A DNA stretch of 5,211 nucleotides from Chloroflexota bacterium (GCA_030613705.1 JAUWLJ010000189.1:1-5211), one strand, 5' to 3'. Positions 1-5,211 are shown, numbered from the stretch's first letter. Translations and numbers: made by a program. Notes: generated by a model not told the origin, from the sequence alone.

Positions 1-3
1 TAT

Positions 4-186
4 ATGGAAAACTTAAAGCGCGATCTGCGTGATAACAAGTTCAAGCTGCATTTGATTGCTTTACTTCTAATGCTTATCACGCCGGCAGCGATGTACTTCG
101 CGGCCGAAAACGGTGCAACAGGATGGATCTGGTTCCTGATCGGGATCGTTATCCTTGGCAATCTGATCGTGGTCATCGTCCCATAA
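4..186 (+). CDS. Small two-helix membrane protein of unknown function
   Basis: A 60-residue protein that I cannot assign to a named family. The first 14 residues are hydrophilic and basic-rich (four K and two R). Two hydrophobic segments follow, at about residues 15-33 and 40-59, separated by a short linker (AENGATG), and the chain ends directly after the second helix. By the positive-inside rule both termini would face the cytoplasm. The start lies three bases from the window edge, so its ribosome binding site cannot be seen and a longer N-terminus cannot be excluded, although the hydrophilic beginning looks natural. The stop codon is only 3 bases before the galK start, so the two genes very likely share a transcript. 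That link does not show a role in sugar metabolism; transport support or an unrelated envelope role are equally possible. Confidence 0.7.
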   Translation: MENLKRDLRDNKFKLHLIALLLMLITPAAMYFAAENGATGWIWFLIGIVILGNLIVVIVP

Positions 187-189
187 TTT

Positions 190-1365
190 ATGGATCTCGC
201 TGATTTAGTTGCTGCATACACCGCGCTATATGGCGAAAAACCAATTAAAATTTTTCGCGCTCCAGGACGCGTCAACCTGCTTGGTGAGCATGTTGATTAC
301 AACGAGGGACCGGTGCTGCCCGCGGCGATAGACCGGGCGGTCTATATGGCAGCCCGCGCGAACACATCCGGCATGATGCAGCTCTTCGCCCGCGATCTTG
401 GAGAAGAGGTTTCTATCAGCCTCGAGAGACTGGAAGAGGTGCAAGACCTGGTTGGAAATCCGCTCCCCGGATGGGCGCTTTACCCGGCTGGCGTGGCCTG
501 GGCATTGAAAAAGGCTGGCATGCAAACAGAGGGACTAAAAGCTGTCTACTCATCGGATATACCGATCGGTGCTGGGTTGAGCTCCTCCGCGGCCGTGGAA
601 ATGGTTTTCGCCGTCGCCTGGCAGGCATTTGGCGGCTGGCCAGCCGATCGAATGACTTTGGCTCGCCTCTGCCAGCAAGCTGAGAACGAGTACGTCGGCG
701 TGGCAAGCGGCTTGATGGATCAATTTGCCAGCGCTCATGGGGTTGCGGGTCATGCCCTGTACTTCGACACGCGCAGCTTGGACTGGCATGCCGTCCCTCT
801 GCCGCCGGGAACAGTCTTGGTGGTCGCTGATTCGGGAGTCCGCCGCAGCCTGACTGGCTCAGCCTATAACGAACGCCGGGCAGCCTGCGAAGAGGCAGTC
901 GCAATTCTGAGTCAGGATCTCCCCCAGATCCAATCGCTGCGCGATGTCAGTCTGGCTGATTTTGATCGATATCGCCATAACCTTCCTCGCACGGTGGATA
1001 TGCGCGCCGAGCATGTGGTCACCGAGATCGAACGCGTTAATTCTGCCGTGAATGCGTTAGAAACCGATGATCGAGAGTCCTTCGGTTCGCTGATGTATGC
1101 AGGACATGCCAGTCTGCGCGATCTTTACCAGGTCAGCACGCCAGAACTGGATGCCCTGGTTGAAATCGCCAGCCAGATACCAGGCTGTAGCGGTGCCCGG
1201 CTGACTGGCGCCGGTTTTGGGGGCTGTACGATCAACCTTGTTGAAGGTACCCGGTCTCAAGCTTTCATCCACAGTATTAAGGAGGGCTATCTGAGAGCGA
1301 CAGGCAATGAGACTCAGGTTTATCTGTGTCAGGCAAGCCAGGGAGCTGGACCGATAAATTTATAA
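190..1365 (+). CDS. galK: Galactokinase (GHMP kinase family)
   Basis: Predicted to phosphorylate alpha-D-galactose at C1 with ATP, the entry step of the Leloir pathway, in the cytoplasm. The 391-residue length is normal for the family. The galactokinase signature GRVNLLGEHVDYN is at residues 26-38, giving R27 (catalytic arginine) and E33, H34 and D36 (sugar contacts). It reads HVDY where many family members have HTDY. The GHMP phosphate-binding loop IPIGAGLSSSAA is at 124-135. The predicted catalytic base is D177 in GLMDQFAS, Y226 lies in SAYNERR, and the C-terminal glycine-rich motif GARLTGAGFGGC is at 335-346. No Shine-Dalgarno precedes the ATG, and the gene begins 3 bases after the upstream stop, which suggests translational coupling. 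No galT or galE is in the window. Another sugar-1-kinase specificity (for example arabinose or galacturonate) is possible but less likely given the signature. Confidence 0.93.
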   Translation: MDLADLVAAYTALYGEKPIKIFRAPGRVNLLGEHVDYNEGPVLPAAIDRAVYMAARANTSGMMQLFARDLGEEVSISLERLEEVQDLVGNPLPGWALYPAGVAWALKKAGMQTEGLKAVYSSDIPIGAGLSSSAAVEMVFAVAWQAFGGWPADRMTLARLCQQAENEYVGVASGLMDQFASAHGVAGHALYFDTRSLDWHAVPLPPGTVLVVADSGVRRSLTGSAYNERRAACEEAVAILSQDLPQIQSLRDVSLADFDRYRHNLPRTVDMRAEHVVTEIERVNSAVNALETDDRESFGSLMYAGHASLRDLYQVSTPELDALVEIASQIPGCSGARLTGAGFGGCTINLVEGTRSQAFIHSIKEGYLRATGNETQVYLCQASQGAGPINL

Positions 1366-1423
1366 CAATTTCTCTAAAAATTCGGCTCCTTCAACCTGCC
1401 GCTGATCGAATATGAAATCTGAT

Positions 1424-1467
1424 AGCATCCCTATGCCATCTATATGGATGGAATTGGGATGCTTTTT
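1424..1467 (+). terminator. Probable rho-independent terminator of the galK unit
   Basis: AGCATCCC (1424-1431) pairs perfectly with GGGATGCT (1456-1463). Inside it CCATC (1436-1440) pairs with GATGG (1447-1451), extended by a T-G wobble, leaving a short loop. Two internal mismatched patches separate the helices. A run of five T (1463-1467) follows directly. It lies 58 bases after the galK stop and just before the next promoter, the expected place for a terminator. The inner stem and outer arms also match the operator motif repeated at 1509-1534, so part of the symmetry may serve protein binding instead. Confidence 0.6.
1426..1461 (+). promoter_or_regulatory. Upstream operator-like palindrome (site 1)
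   Basis: The core at 1436-1451 is a 16-bp palindrome with 7 of 8 base pairs symmetric: CCATC, TATATG, GATGG. A CATCC half-site lies at 1426-1430, exactly 11 bp before the left CATCT (1437-1441). A GGATG half-site lies at 1457-1461, exactly 11 bp after the right GGATG (1446-1450). The result is four half-sites symmetric about the centre at 1443.5, ending 8 bases before the -35 box. The core differs from site 2 at only 2 of 16 positions. Its likely ligand is the RHH protein encoded downstream (inference). Confidence 0.55.
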
Positions 1468-1469
1468 CC

Positions 1470-1498
1470 TTGACAAACTTCTTGTATTATGGAATAAT
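1470..1498 (+). promoter_or_regulatory. Near-consensus sigma70-type promoter of the RHH operon
   Basis: A perfect -35 box TTGACA (1470-1475), an optimal 17-bp spacer and AATAAT (1493-1498; 5 of 6 to TATAAT). Transcription would start near 1504-1506, about 45 bases before the first start codon. It is the strongest promoter match in the window and sits between two matching palindromes, as expected for a strong promoter held in check by a repressor. Confidence 0.8.
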
Positions 1499-1508
1499 AC
1501 GTAAAATA

Positions 1509-1534
1509 CATCCGTTTACCATCCACATGGATGG
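1509..1534 (+). promoter_or_regulatory. Downstream operator-like palindrome (site 2)
   Basis: The core 1519-1534 (CCATCCAC then ATGGATGG) is symmetric at 7 of 8 base pairs and extends one further pair (A1518 with T1535). A CATCC half-site at 1509-1513 lies exactly 11 bp before the left CATCC (1520-1524), repeating the layout of site 1. The fourth half-site position (1540-1544, GGAGT) is degenerate and falls on the Shine-Dalgarno AAGGAG. It lies between the predicted transcription start and the first start codon, where a bound repressor would block initiation or early elongation. Confidence 0.55.
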
Positions 1535-1548
1535 TGTAAGGAGTTGTA

Positions 1549-1719
1549 ATGAGCGCTAACCTGATTATTCTCGATTTGCTGGAAAATGCCCGGATTACAT
1601 TTGAAGAAGCCCTGCAGCTGCTTATCGCCTTGACAAAGAAAATACCTCACCAGTCAGCTGATGGTGAACAGCGCAAGATTGAAGTTAATCTTATCTTCGA
1701 GAGGGGTAAGGATGTCTGA
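1549..1719 (+). CDS. 56-aa SHOCT-like mini-protein preceding the RHH regulator
   Basis: A short gene with a good Shine-Dalgarno, AAGGAG at 1538-1543, five bases before the ATG. Residues 5-28 contain ILDLLENARITFEEALQLL, which follows the pattern of short SHOCT-like helices (I-L-x-x-L-x-x-x-x-I-T-x-E-E-A-x-x-L-L), also seen at the N-termini of YvlB/LiaX-type DUF4097 proteins. That assignment comes from pattern memory and was not searched. After a small linker (about residues 32-42) comes a charged, beta-prone tail, KIEVNLIFERGKDV. There is no signal peptide or membrane segment. Its last 8 bases (ATGTCTGA) overlap the start of the RHH gene, so the two are translationally coupled and probably work together. 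Possible roles are an oligomerisation partner or modulator of the regulator, or the remnant of a longer DUF4097-type protein. Confidence 0.7.
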   Translation: MSANLIILDLLENARITFEEALQLLIALTKKIPHQSADGEQRKIEVNLIFERGKDV

Positions 1720-2098
1720 AACTGAAAAAATCACCATCAATATGAGCGTTGTCGATCTGGGGAAGATAGATCTATTGGTTCAGGAAGGGTTGTACTCAAA
1801 CCGCACAGATTTCATCCGCACTGCCATCCGCAACCAGATAAAATCCCACGACTTCGAATTGCAGCAATCTGTACGCAGGCACTCTTTCGGGATCGGCGTG
1901 TATCATTTCAACCGCGCAGATCTGGAAAGGGTTAAAGCAGAAGGCAAATCGCTCACCATTACCGCCATTGGTTTACTGCACCTAGCGGAGGATATCTCCC
2001 CGGAGCTGGCAGCTGAAACTATCGAGAAAATCCGAGTAAGGGGTGTCTTCCGGGCTCCAGAAGCGGTCAAGCAAGCGCTGGCAGACAGGGTTGACTAA
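1712..2098 (+). CDS. CopG-like ribbon-helix-helix transcriptional regulator with extra C-terminal domain
   Basis: A 128-residue protein. Residues 6-13 (KITINMSV) form the DNA-contacting beta ribbon. Helix A is about 15-25 (DLGKIDLLVQE), the turn is GLYSN, and helix B is about 31-45 (RTDFIRTAIRNQIKS), the standard MetJ/Arc/CopG fold that binds DNA as a dimer. Residues 46-128 are an additional domain. A beta-prone stretch, FGIGVYHF (59-66), and LTITAIGLLHL (81-91) are separated by a charged helix. A helical segment containing PELAAETIEKI and the ending FRAPEAVKQAL follow. It is not the NikR metal domain. I chose the ATG at 1712, which has GAGGGG (1701-1706) at five bases, over an in-frame GTG/ATG 51 bases upstream inside the preceding gene. 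The palindromes around its promoter suggest autoregulation. Other targets are unknown. Confidence 0.85.
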   Translation: MSETEKITINMSVVDLGKIDLLVQEGLYSNRTDFIRTAIRNQIKSHDFELQQSVRRHSFGIGVYHFNRADLERVKAEGKSLTITAIGLLHLAEDISPELAAETIEKIRVRGVFRAPEAVKQALADRVD

Positions 2099-2109
2099 GT
2101 TGGGGGTCT

Positions 2110-4539
2110 TCAATTGGTTAATAATTTTGCGACGGTGACTCCATCACCCCCCTCACTGGCCCCACCCGGCTGATACGAGCGGATATGAGGGTGTGCTGCC
2201 AGGGCCTCTCGCACAGCCTGTCGCAATTTTCCGGTGCCCTTGCCATGGATGATGCGCACAAAAGGGAGGCCAGCCAGGTAGGCGGCATCCAGATAGCGTT
2301 CTAACTGGTCCAGGGCATCGTCAGCTCTTTGACCGCGCAGGTCGAGCTCAATGCCCGGCGAAGGAGCGTTGAAACTGGCAGGTACACTCTCACCTCCCTG
2401 GTTCTCTTGCACTGTTTCCCGGAGAACTTTGCCCGGGTCAGCACCAGCATCATTTCCCACAGCCTCAACTTCGGATAGTCGCGTCCGTACACGCAGGTTT
2501 CCCACCTGAACTTCCAATTCGTTTTCACCAAGCGAAGTCACCACCCCTTTGGTGTTGAGCGAGCGCAGTCGTACTTTATCCCCCAGGCGAACAGGTCGAT
2601 CGAGGATAACATCTTCATCTTCGAGAGGCAGGCGCTCAACTGGTTCCTCGTATTCCTGCTCTAAATCGGCAACCCGCGTTTCGACCGCATCTAAGGCGTC
2701 CAGCGGTTGGCGAGCTCTTGCCAGCGCACCCCGCAGCGCGGCCAATTCCTGCTCCAAATCCTCAACCCTGGCTTTGGCCTCCTGGCGAGCATGGTCAAGG
2801 ATCTCCCGTCGCTCGTCTTCGATCTGCTCCAGACGTCCAACCAGATCAGAGCGCAGATTTTCAATTTCCTGGCGTGTCAGCTCAGCCTCAGTCCGTGCCT
2901 GGCGAGCGAGGTCTCGTTGGCGATGGATCTCCTCCAGTAAATCCTCGGCGCGCAAATCTGCCGGGTTGATTTCAGAACGCGCGCCATTGACGATCGACTC
3001 CGGCATACCCAAACGCTCCGCGATCGCTAAAGCATTCGATCTCCCTGGCAAACCAATCGTCAGGTGATAGGTAGGCTGCAGAGACTCAAGATCAAATTCG
3101 ACACTGGCATTGGTCACTCCTGGGGTGCCGTGGGCGAAGGCTTTCAACTCTGGGTGATGGGTGGTGACCAAAGTGGTGATACTGCGTTCAAGCAGGTGAG
3201 TTAACAAGGCGCGCGCCAGCGCAGCCCCTTCCTGTGGATCCGTTCCAGCTCCCAGCTCATCCAGGATCACCAGCGAACGCCGGTCTGCTTGACCCAGGAG
3301 GCGGATGATATTGGTGATGTGTCCCGAAAAAGTTGACAGGGATTGTTCTATAGATTGTTCATCCCCGATATCAGCAAAGATCTTCTCGAAGACGCTGATC
3401 TCCGAGCCTGATCCAGCAGGGATGTGCAAACCGGATTGTGCCATCAAAGATAACAGCCCCACGGTTTTTAAGGTGACAGTCTTGCCGCCTGTGTTGGGTC
3501 CGGTGATGACTATAGCAAATGTGTCAGGATCAAGTTCCACGTCCACCGGTACAACCGTCTCTGGGTCGAGTAAGGGATGGCGGGCGCCATAAAGCCGAAT
3601 CACGCTGCCCGGGTGGAGATTGCCTCCGGAGATAGCATGTCCCTTCTTAGGGAATTGGAGCAGGGTTGGTTCAAGGGCCTCAATTTCTTCGGCGTATTTC
3701 GCTTTTGCCAGGACAAGGTCTATCTCAGCAATGATGTCAATCAAGGCCACGATCTCATGGCTGAATGCACCAACCTCGCCAGAGAGCGCTAGCAGGATGC
3801 GGCGTTCTTCATCACGCTCGGCCAGCTGCAGCTCACGATACTCGTTGTTCATTTCGACGACCGACAGCGGTTCGACAAACAAGGTCGCCCCTGAAGCGGA
3901 TTGATCGTGGACGATTCCCCGCAGGCGTCCTTTAAAATCAGCCCGTAAAGGCAGCACATATCTTCCATCTCGCTGGGTGACCAATTTCTCTTGGAGATAT
4001 TGGGTGATATTGGAATCGCTGACCATTCGCTGCATTTTTGTGAGCAGTCGCTCGTGTACAACGCGCAGGTCCCTTCGAATGATCGCCAGATTGGGTGAAG
4101 CCGAATCGAGCAGCTCTCCACGATCCGAAATTGCCCGGGAAATAGCATCTATCAGCCCAATGGGGAGAGGCATCTGAGCCGCAAGCTCAGCCAGCCGTGG
4201 ATACGGCTCATTCAGGCTTTCAAAAGTGCGCGCCAGAGTCCGTCCGGCGATCAAAGTGGATTTGACATCCAGGAGATCGACTGGTGTCAGCACACCTGCA
4301 TGGCTGGCCAAATCGACCTGCTCGCGCACATCGCGAGCTCCACCAATCGTCAGGTCCGGGTGCGTGATCAGCAGCTGCACCGCCTCACGGGTTTCAGCCT
4401 GAAAGCGCTGGGCCTCACTTAGATCTGCGGTGGGTCGCAACGCGGCTGCCTTTTCAGCCGTCGGAGAGAAAGAAGCATAGGCAGCAATATGCCCCAAGAT
4501 CTTGGGGTATTCAAGAGTTTGTAAAGTTTTTTCTTCCAT
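2110..4539 (-). CDS. mutS2: MutS2 ATPase with Smr nuclease-type domain
   Basis: A full-length MutS2 of 809 residues from the ATG at 4539 (family members are about 740-800). It lacks the mismatch-recognition domain of MutS. The core and lever region occupies about 1-335, with Walker A GPNTGGKT at 347-354, the signature STFSGH at 402-407, Walker B LVILDELGAGTDP at 423-435 (D427, E428) and the TTHH switch at 459-462. A charged coiled coil runs through about 530-632, a KOW-like segment GDKVRLRS begins at 653, and a C-terminal Smr domain from about 731 carries DLRG (733-736) and HGKGTG (765-770). The family is linked to suppression of recombination and, in Bacillus subtilis, to rescue of collided ribosomes. 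A GTG start at 4563 would add 8 residues but lies upstream of the TATAAT box, and the family typically begins MEEKTL, so the ATG is preferred. It converges with the RHH gene, 11 bases apart. Confidence 0.96.
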   Translation of the reverse strand: MEEKTLQTLEYPKILGHIAAYASFSPTAEKAAALRPTADLSEAQRFQAETREAVQLLITHPDLTIGGARDVREQVDLASHAGVLTPVDLLDVKSTLIAGRTLARTFESLNEPYPRLAELAAQMPLPIGLIDAISRAISDRGELLDSASPNLAIIRRDLRVVHERLLTKMQRMVSDSNITQYLQEKLVTQRDGRYVLPLRADFKGRLRGIVHDQSASGATLFVEPLSVVEMNNEYRELQLAERDEERRILLALSGEVGAFSHEIVALIDIIAEIDLVLAKAKYAEEIEALEPTLLQFPKKGHAISGGNLHPGSVIRLYGARHPLLDPETVVPVDVELDPDTFAIVITGPNTGGKTVTLKTVGLLSLMAQSGLHIPAGSGSEISVFEKIFADIGDEQSIEQSLSTFSGHITNIIRLLGQADRRSLVILDELGAGTDPQEGAALARALLTHLLERSITTLVTTHHPELKAFAHGTPGVTNASVEFDLESLQPTYHLTIGLPGRSNALAIAERLGMPESIVNGARSEINPADLRAEDLLEEIHRQRDLARQARTEAELTRQEIENLRSDLVGRLEQIEDERREILDHARQEAKARVEDLEQELAALRGALARARQPLDALDAVETRVADLEQEYEEPVERLPLEDEDVILDRPVRLGDKVRLRSLNTKGVVTSLGENELEVQVGNLRVRTRLSEVEAVGNDAGADPGKVLRETVQENQGGESVPASFNAPSPGIELDLRGQRADDALDQLERYLDAAYLAGLPFVRIIHGKGTGKLRQAVREALAAHPHIRSYQPGGASEGGDGVTVAKLLTN

Positions 4540-4545
4540 CGTCGA

Positions 4546-4558
4546 GGGTATTATACCC
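4546..4558 (-). promoter_or_regulatory. mutS2 -10 box within a palindrome
   Basis: On the minus strand a perfect TATAAT (4555 down to 4550) sits inside GGGTATAATACCC, a 13-base palindrome around a central base. Only 10 bases separate the box from the mutS2 ATG, so transcription would begin about 0-4 bases before the start codon and the message would be leaderless or nearly so. No Shine-Dalgarno precedes the ATG, which agrees. The -35 region is poor (TGCTCA at 18 bp, 3 of 6). A second weaker box, TATAGT at 4571-4566, could start a slightly longer leader. Confidence 0.45.
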
Positions 4559-4705
4559 GTCACACTATACTACTGAGCAGCCCAAGCGTGAACCTGGACA
4601 CCCATCCCATGGTAGTTCATTGGGTCACGTTTATAAATTCACCCAACCATATGTATTTATTTTCTTACCCGGGAGCGTCGATTAAATGTTGGTGTGAAAA
4701 CGATC

Positions 4706-4734
4706 TTGTCCGCTATGGCTTAACGTTATACACT
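4706..4734 (+). promoter_or_regulatory. Candidate promoter for the fumarase gene
   Basis: TTGTCC (4706-4711, 4 of 6 to consensus) and TACACT (4729-4734, 4 of 6) are separated by 17 bp. Transcription would start near 4741, placing the inverted repeat at 4755-4787 in the leader. TACAAT (4747-4752) is a better -10 box but lacks a partner at normal spacing. This is a weak call. Confidence 0.25.
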
Positions 4735-4754
4735 CTTATTGAGGTGTACAATAG

Positions 4755-4787
4755 GTTTTCGAGGCAGCTATCATGAACCTCGAAAAC
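4755..4787 (+). repeat. Perfect 10-bp inverted repeat upstream of the fumarase gene
   Basis: GTTTTCGAGG (4755-4764) and CCTCGAAAAC (4778-4787) are exact reverse complements around a 13-base spacer. No T-run follows, so a terminator is unlikely. The position, 35 bases before the start codon, fits either an operator for a dimeric regulator or a stem in the 5' leader. Confidence 0.6.
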
Positions 4788-4821
4788 GACCGGCAAGACG
4801 AATTCTCTTATGGAGGGAACC

Positions 4822-5211
4822 ATGCTAGACCTTTCCGAACCCATCCTCGAATTGATCCACCAGACGTCTACCGATCTACCGCCAGACGTTGAGGCAGGCT
4901 TGCGAAAAGCGGTTGAGCAAGAAGATCCTGGCTCTGCAGCGCGGGGGGCATTGGAGACGATTTTGGAAAATGTGGAAATGGCTCGCCAGAATTCCACACC
5001 CATTTGCCAGGATACCGGCACACCGATCTTCTATGTGCACTATCCGCAGGGTTGGAGCACGCGCCGTTTAAGGGAACAGATCGAGAAGGCAATCGCCGAG
5101 GCAACCCGGCGGGCATACTTACGCCCCAACGCGGTCGACTCCTTGAGCGGGATCAACAGTGGTGACAACCTGGGCGACGAGCATTTCCCCACCATCCACT
5201 TCGCAGAAGTT
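4822..5211 (+). CDS. Class I (iron-sulfur) fumarate hydratase alpha subunit or N-terminal region, partial
   Basis: The first 130 residues of a gene that runs off the right edge. GGAGGG at 4812-4817 lies just before the ATG, a strong ribosome binding site. The sequence shows the class I fumarase/L-tartrate dehydratase alpha fold. C62 in PICQDTGTPIFYV is the first conserved cysteine expected to bind the [4Fe-4S] cluster. The motif YLRPNAVDS (99-107), followed by SGINSGDNLG (109-118), is diagnostic of the family. The enzyme adds water to fumarate to make malate in the TCA cycle, using an oxygen-sensitive cluster. In bacteria with split enzymes the beta subunit is the next gene, which would be outside the window. 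Fumarase versus tartrate dehydratase, and split versus fused form, cannot be settled from this fragment. The gene is transcribed divergently from mutS2. Confidence 0.9.
   Translation, partial: MLDLSEPILELIHQTSTDLPPDVEAGLRKAVEQEDPGSAARGALETILENVEMARQNSTPICQDTGTPIFYVHYPQGWSTRRLREQIEKAIAEATRRAYLRPNAVDSLSGINSGDNLGDEHFPTIHFAEV

Larger units (their letters stand above)
4540..4821. other. Divergent intergenic region between mutS2 and the fumarase gene
   Basis: A 282-bp region without a credible gene. It holds the mutS2 promoter at its left end. A 6-bp inverted repeat (TTGGGT 4620-4625, ACCCAA 4641-4646) encloses the AT palindrome TTTATAAA (4630-4637), and an AT-rich patch follows at about 4650-4670. 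Possible rightward promoter elements are TTGTCC (4706-4711), 17 bp, TACACT (4729-4734), or TACAAT at 4747-4752 with no good -35 box. A perfect hairpin lies at 4755-4787. Open frames here lack ribosome binding sites or protein-like composition. Confidence 0.5.

Noticed and set aside
416..904. 162-codon open frame on the minus strand within galK
   Set aside because: Its Arg/Pro-rich low-complexity product lies opposite a clear galactokinase with all motifs intact.
1661..1711. Upstream start giving the RHH protein 17 extra residues
   Set aside because: The extension lies inside the preceding small gene in another frame. The ATG at 1712 has a good ribosome binding site and directly precedes the beta ribbon.
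1549..2098. Toxin-antitoxin system (RHH antitoxin plus small partner)
   Set aside because: The 56-aa protein shows no RelE, MazF, PIN or other toxin feature, and the RHH protein has a large extra domain unlike a typical antitoxin tail.
1712..2098. Nickel regulator NikR
   Set aside because: The length is similar, but the C-terminal half lacks the conserved His/Cys nickel ligands; only H58 and H90 and no Cys are present there.
2549..3067. 172-codon open frame on the plus strand, antisense to mutS2
   Set aside because: The Ser/Arg-rich product is typical of the reverse complement of a charged coiled-coil coding region. It has no domain, and mutS2 on the other strand is unambiguous.
4540..4563. 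GTG start at 4563 adding 8 residues to MutS2
   Set aside because: The start would lie upstream of the best -10 box, and the family typically begins near MEEKTL. Retained only if the weaker upstream TATAGT box is the real promoter element.
4588..4776. 62-codon open frame in the mutS2-fumarase intergenic region
   Set aside because: No ribosome binding site, no recognisable composition or motif, and it runs across the candidate promoter and hairpin.
1..5211. CRISPR arrays, tRNA or rRNA genes, insertion sequences
   Set aside because: No regularly spaced repeats, cloverleaf-like sequence, rRNA-like stretch or transposase motif was found on reading both strands.

Overview
The window is about 5.2 kb of compact bacterial chromosome of moderately high GC. 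It has five complete genes, one gene cut by the right edge, and two informative intergenic regions. No rRNA, tRNA, CRISPR array, insertion sequence or phage gene is visible. Protein style (a two-TM mini-protein joined to a galactokinase, a full-length MutS2 with Smr domain, a class I [4Fe-4S] fumarase alpha-type subunit, and a CopG-like regulator with an extra C-terminal domain) fits a Gram-positive-like or Chloroflexota (Anaerolineae-like) genome. This placement rests on recall of similar proteins and could not be tested here.

Left (1-1365): a 60-aa two-helix membrane protein of unknown function is followed after 3 bases by galactokinase (galK), which has no Shine-Dalgarno of its own and is probably translationally coupled. 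A long hairpin with a T-run (1424-1467) probably terminates this unit.

Centre-left (1424-2098): a near-consensus sigma70-type promoter (TTGACA, 17 bp, AATAAT) drives a two-gene unit. The first gene encodes a 56-aa SHOCT-like mini-protein. The second overlaps it by 8 bases and encodes a 128-aa ribbon-helix-helix (RHH) regulator with an uncharacterised C-terminal half. Two related palindromes (CCATC...GATGG) flank the promoter, centred 83 bp (about eight helical turns) apart. Each carries a further CATCC half-site exactly 11 bp upstream. This looks like the operator system of the RHH protein, suggesting looped or cooperative autorepression. It is the most interesting signal in the window.

Centre-right (2110-4539, minus strand): mutS2 converges on the regulator gene with only 11 bases between the stop codons. 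Its likely ATG lies 10 bases downstream of a perfect TATAAT inside a palindrome, so the message is probably leaderless or nearly so.

Right (4540-5211): a 282-bp divergent intergenic region holds a perfect 10-bp inverted repeat in the probable 5' leader of the next gene. That gene encodes the N-terminal part of an iron-sulfur fumarate hydratase (or the related tartrate dehydratase) alpha subunit and is cut by the window end. The neighbours share no obvious pathway. The window reads as ordinary housekeeping genes plus one small self-regulated RHH module.
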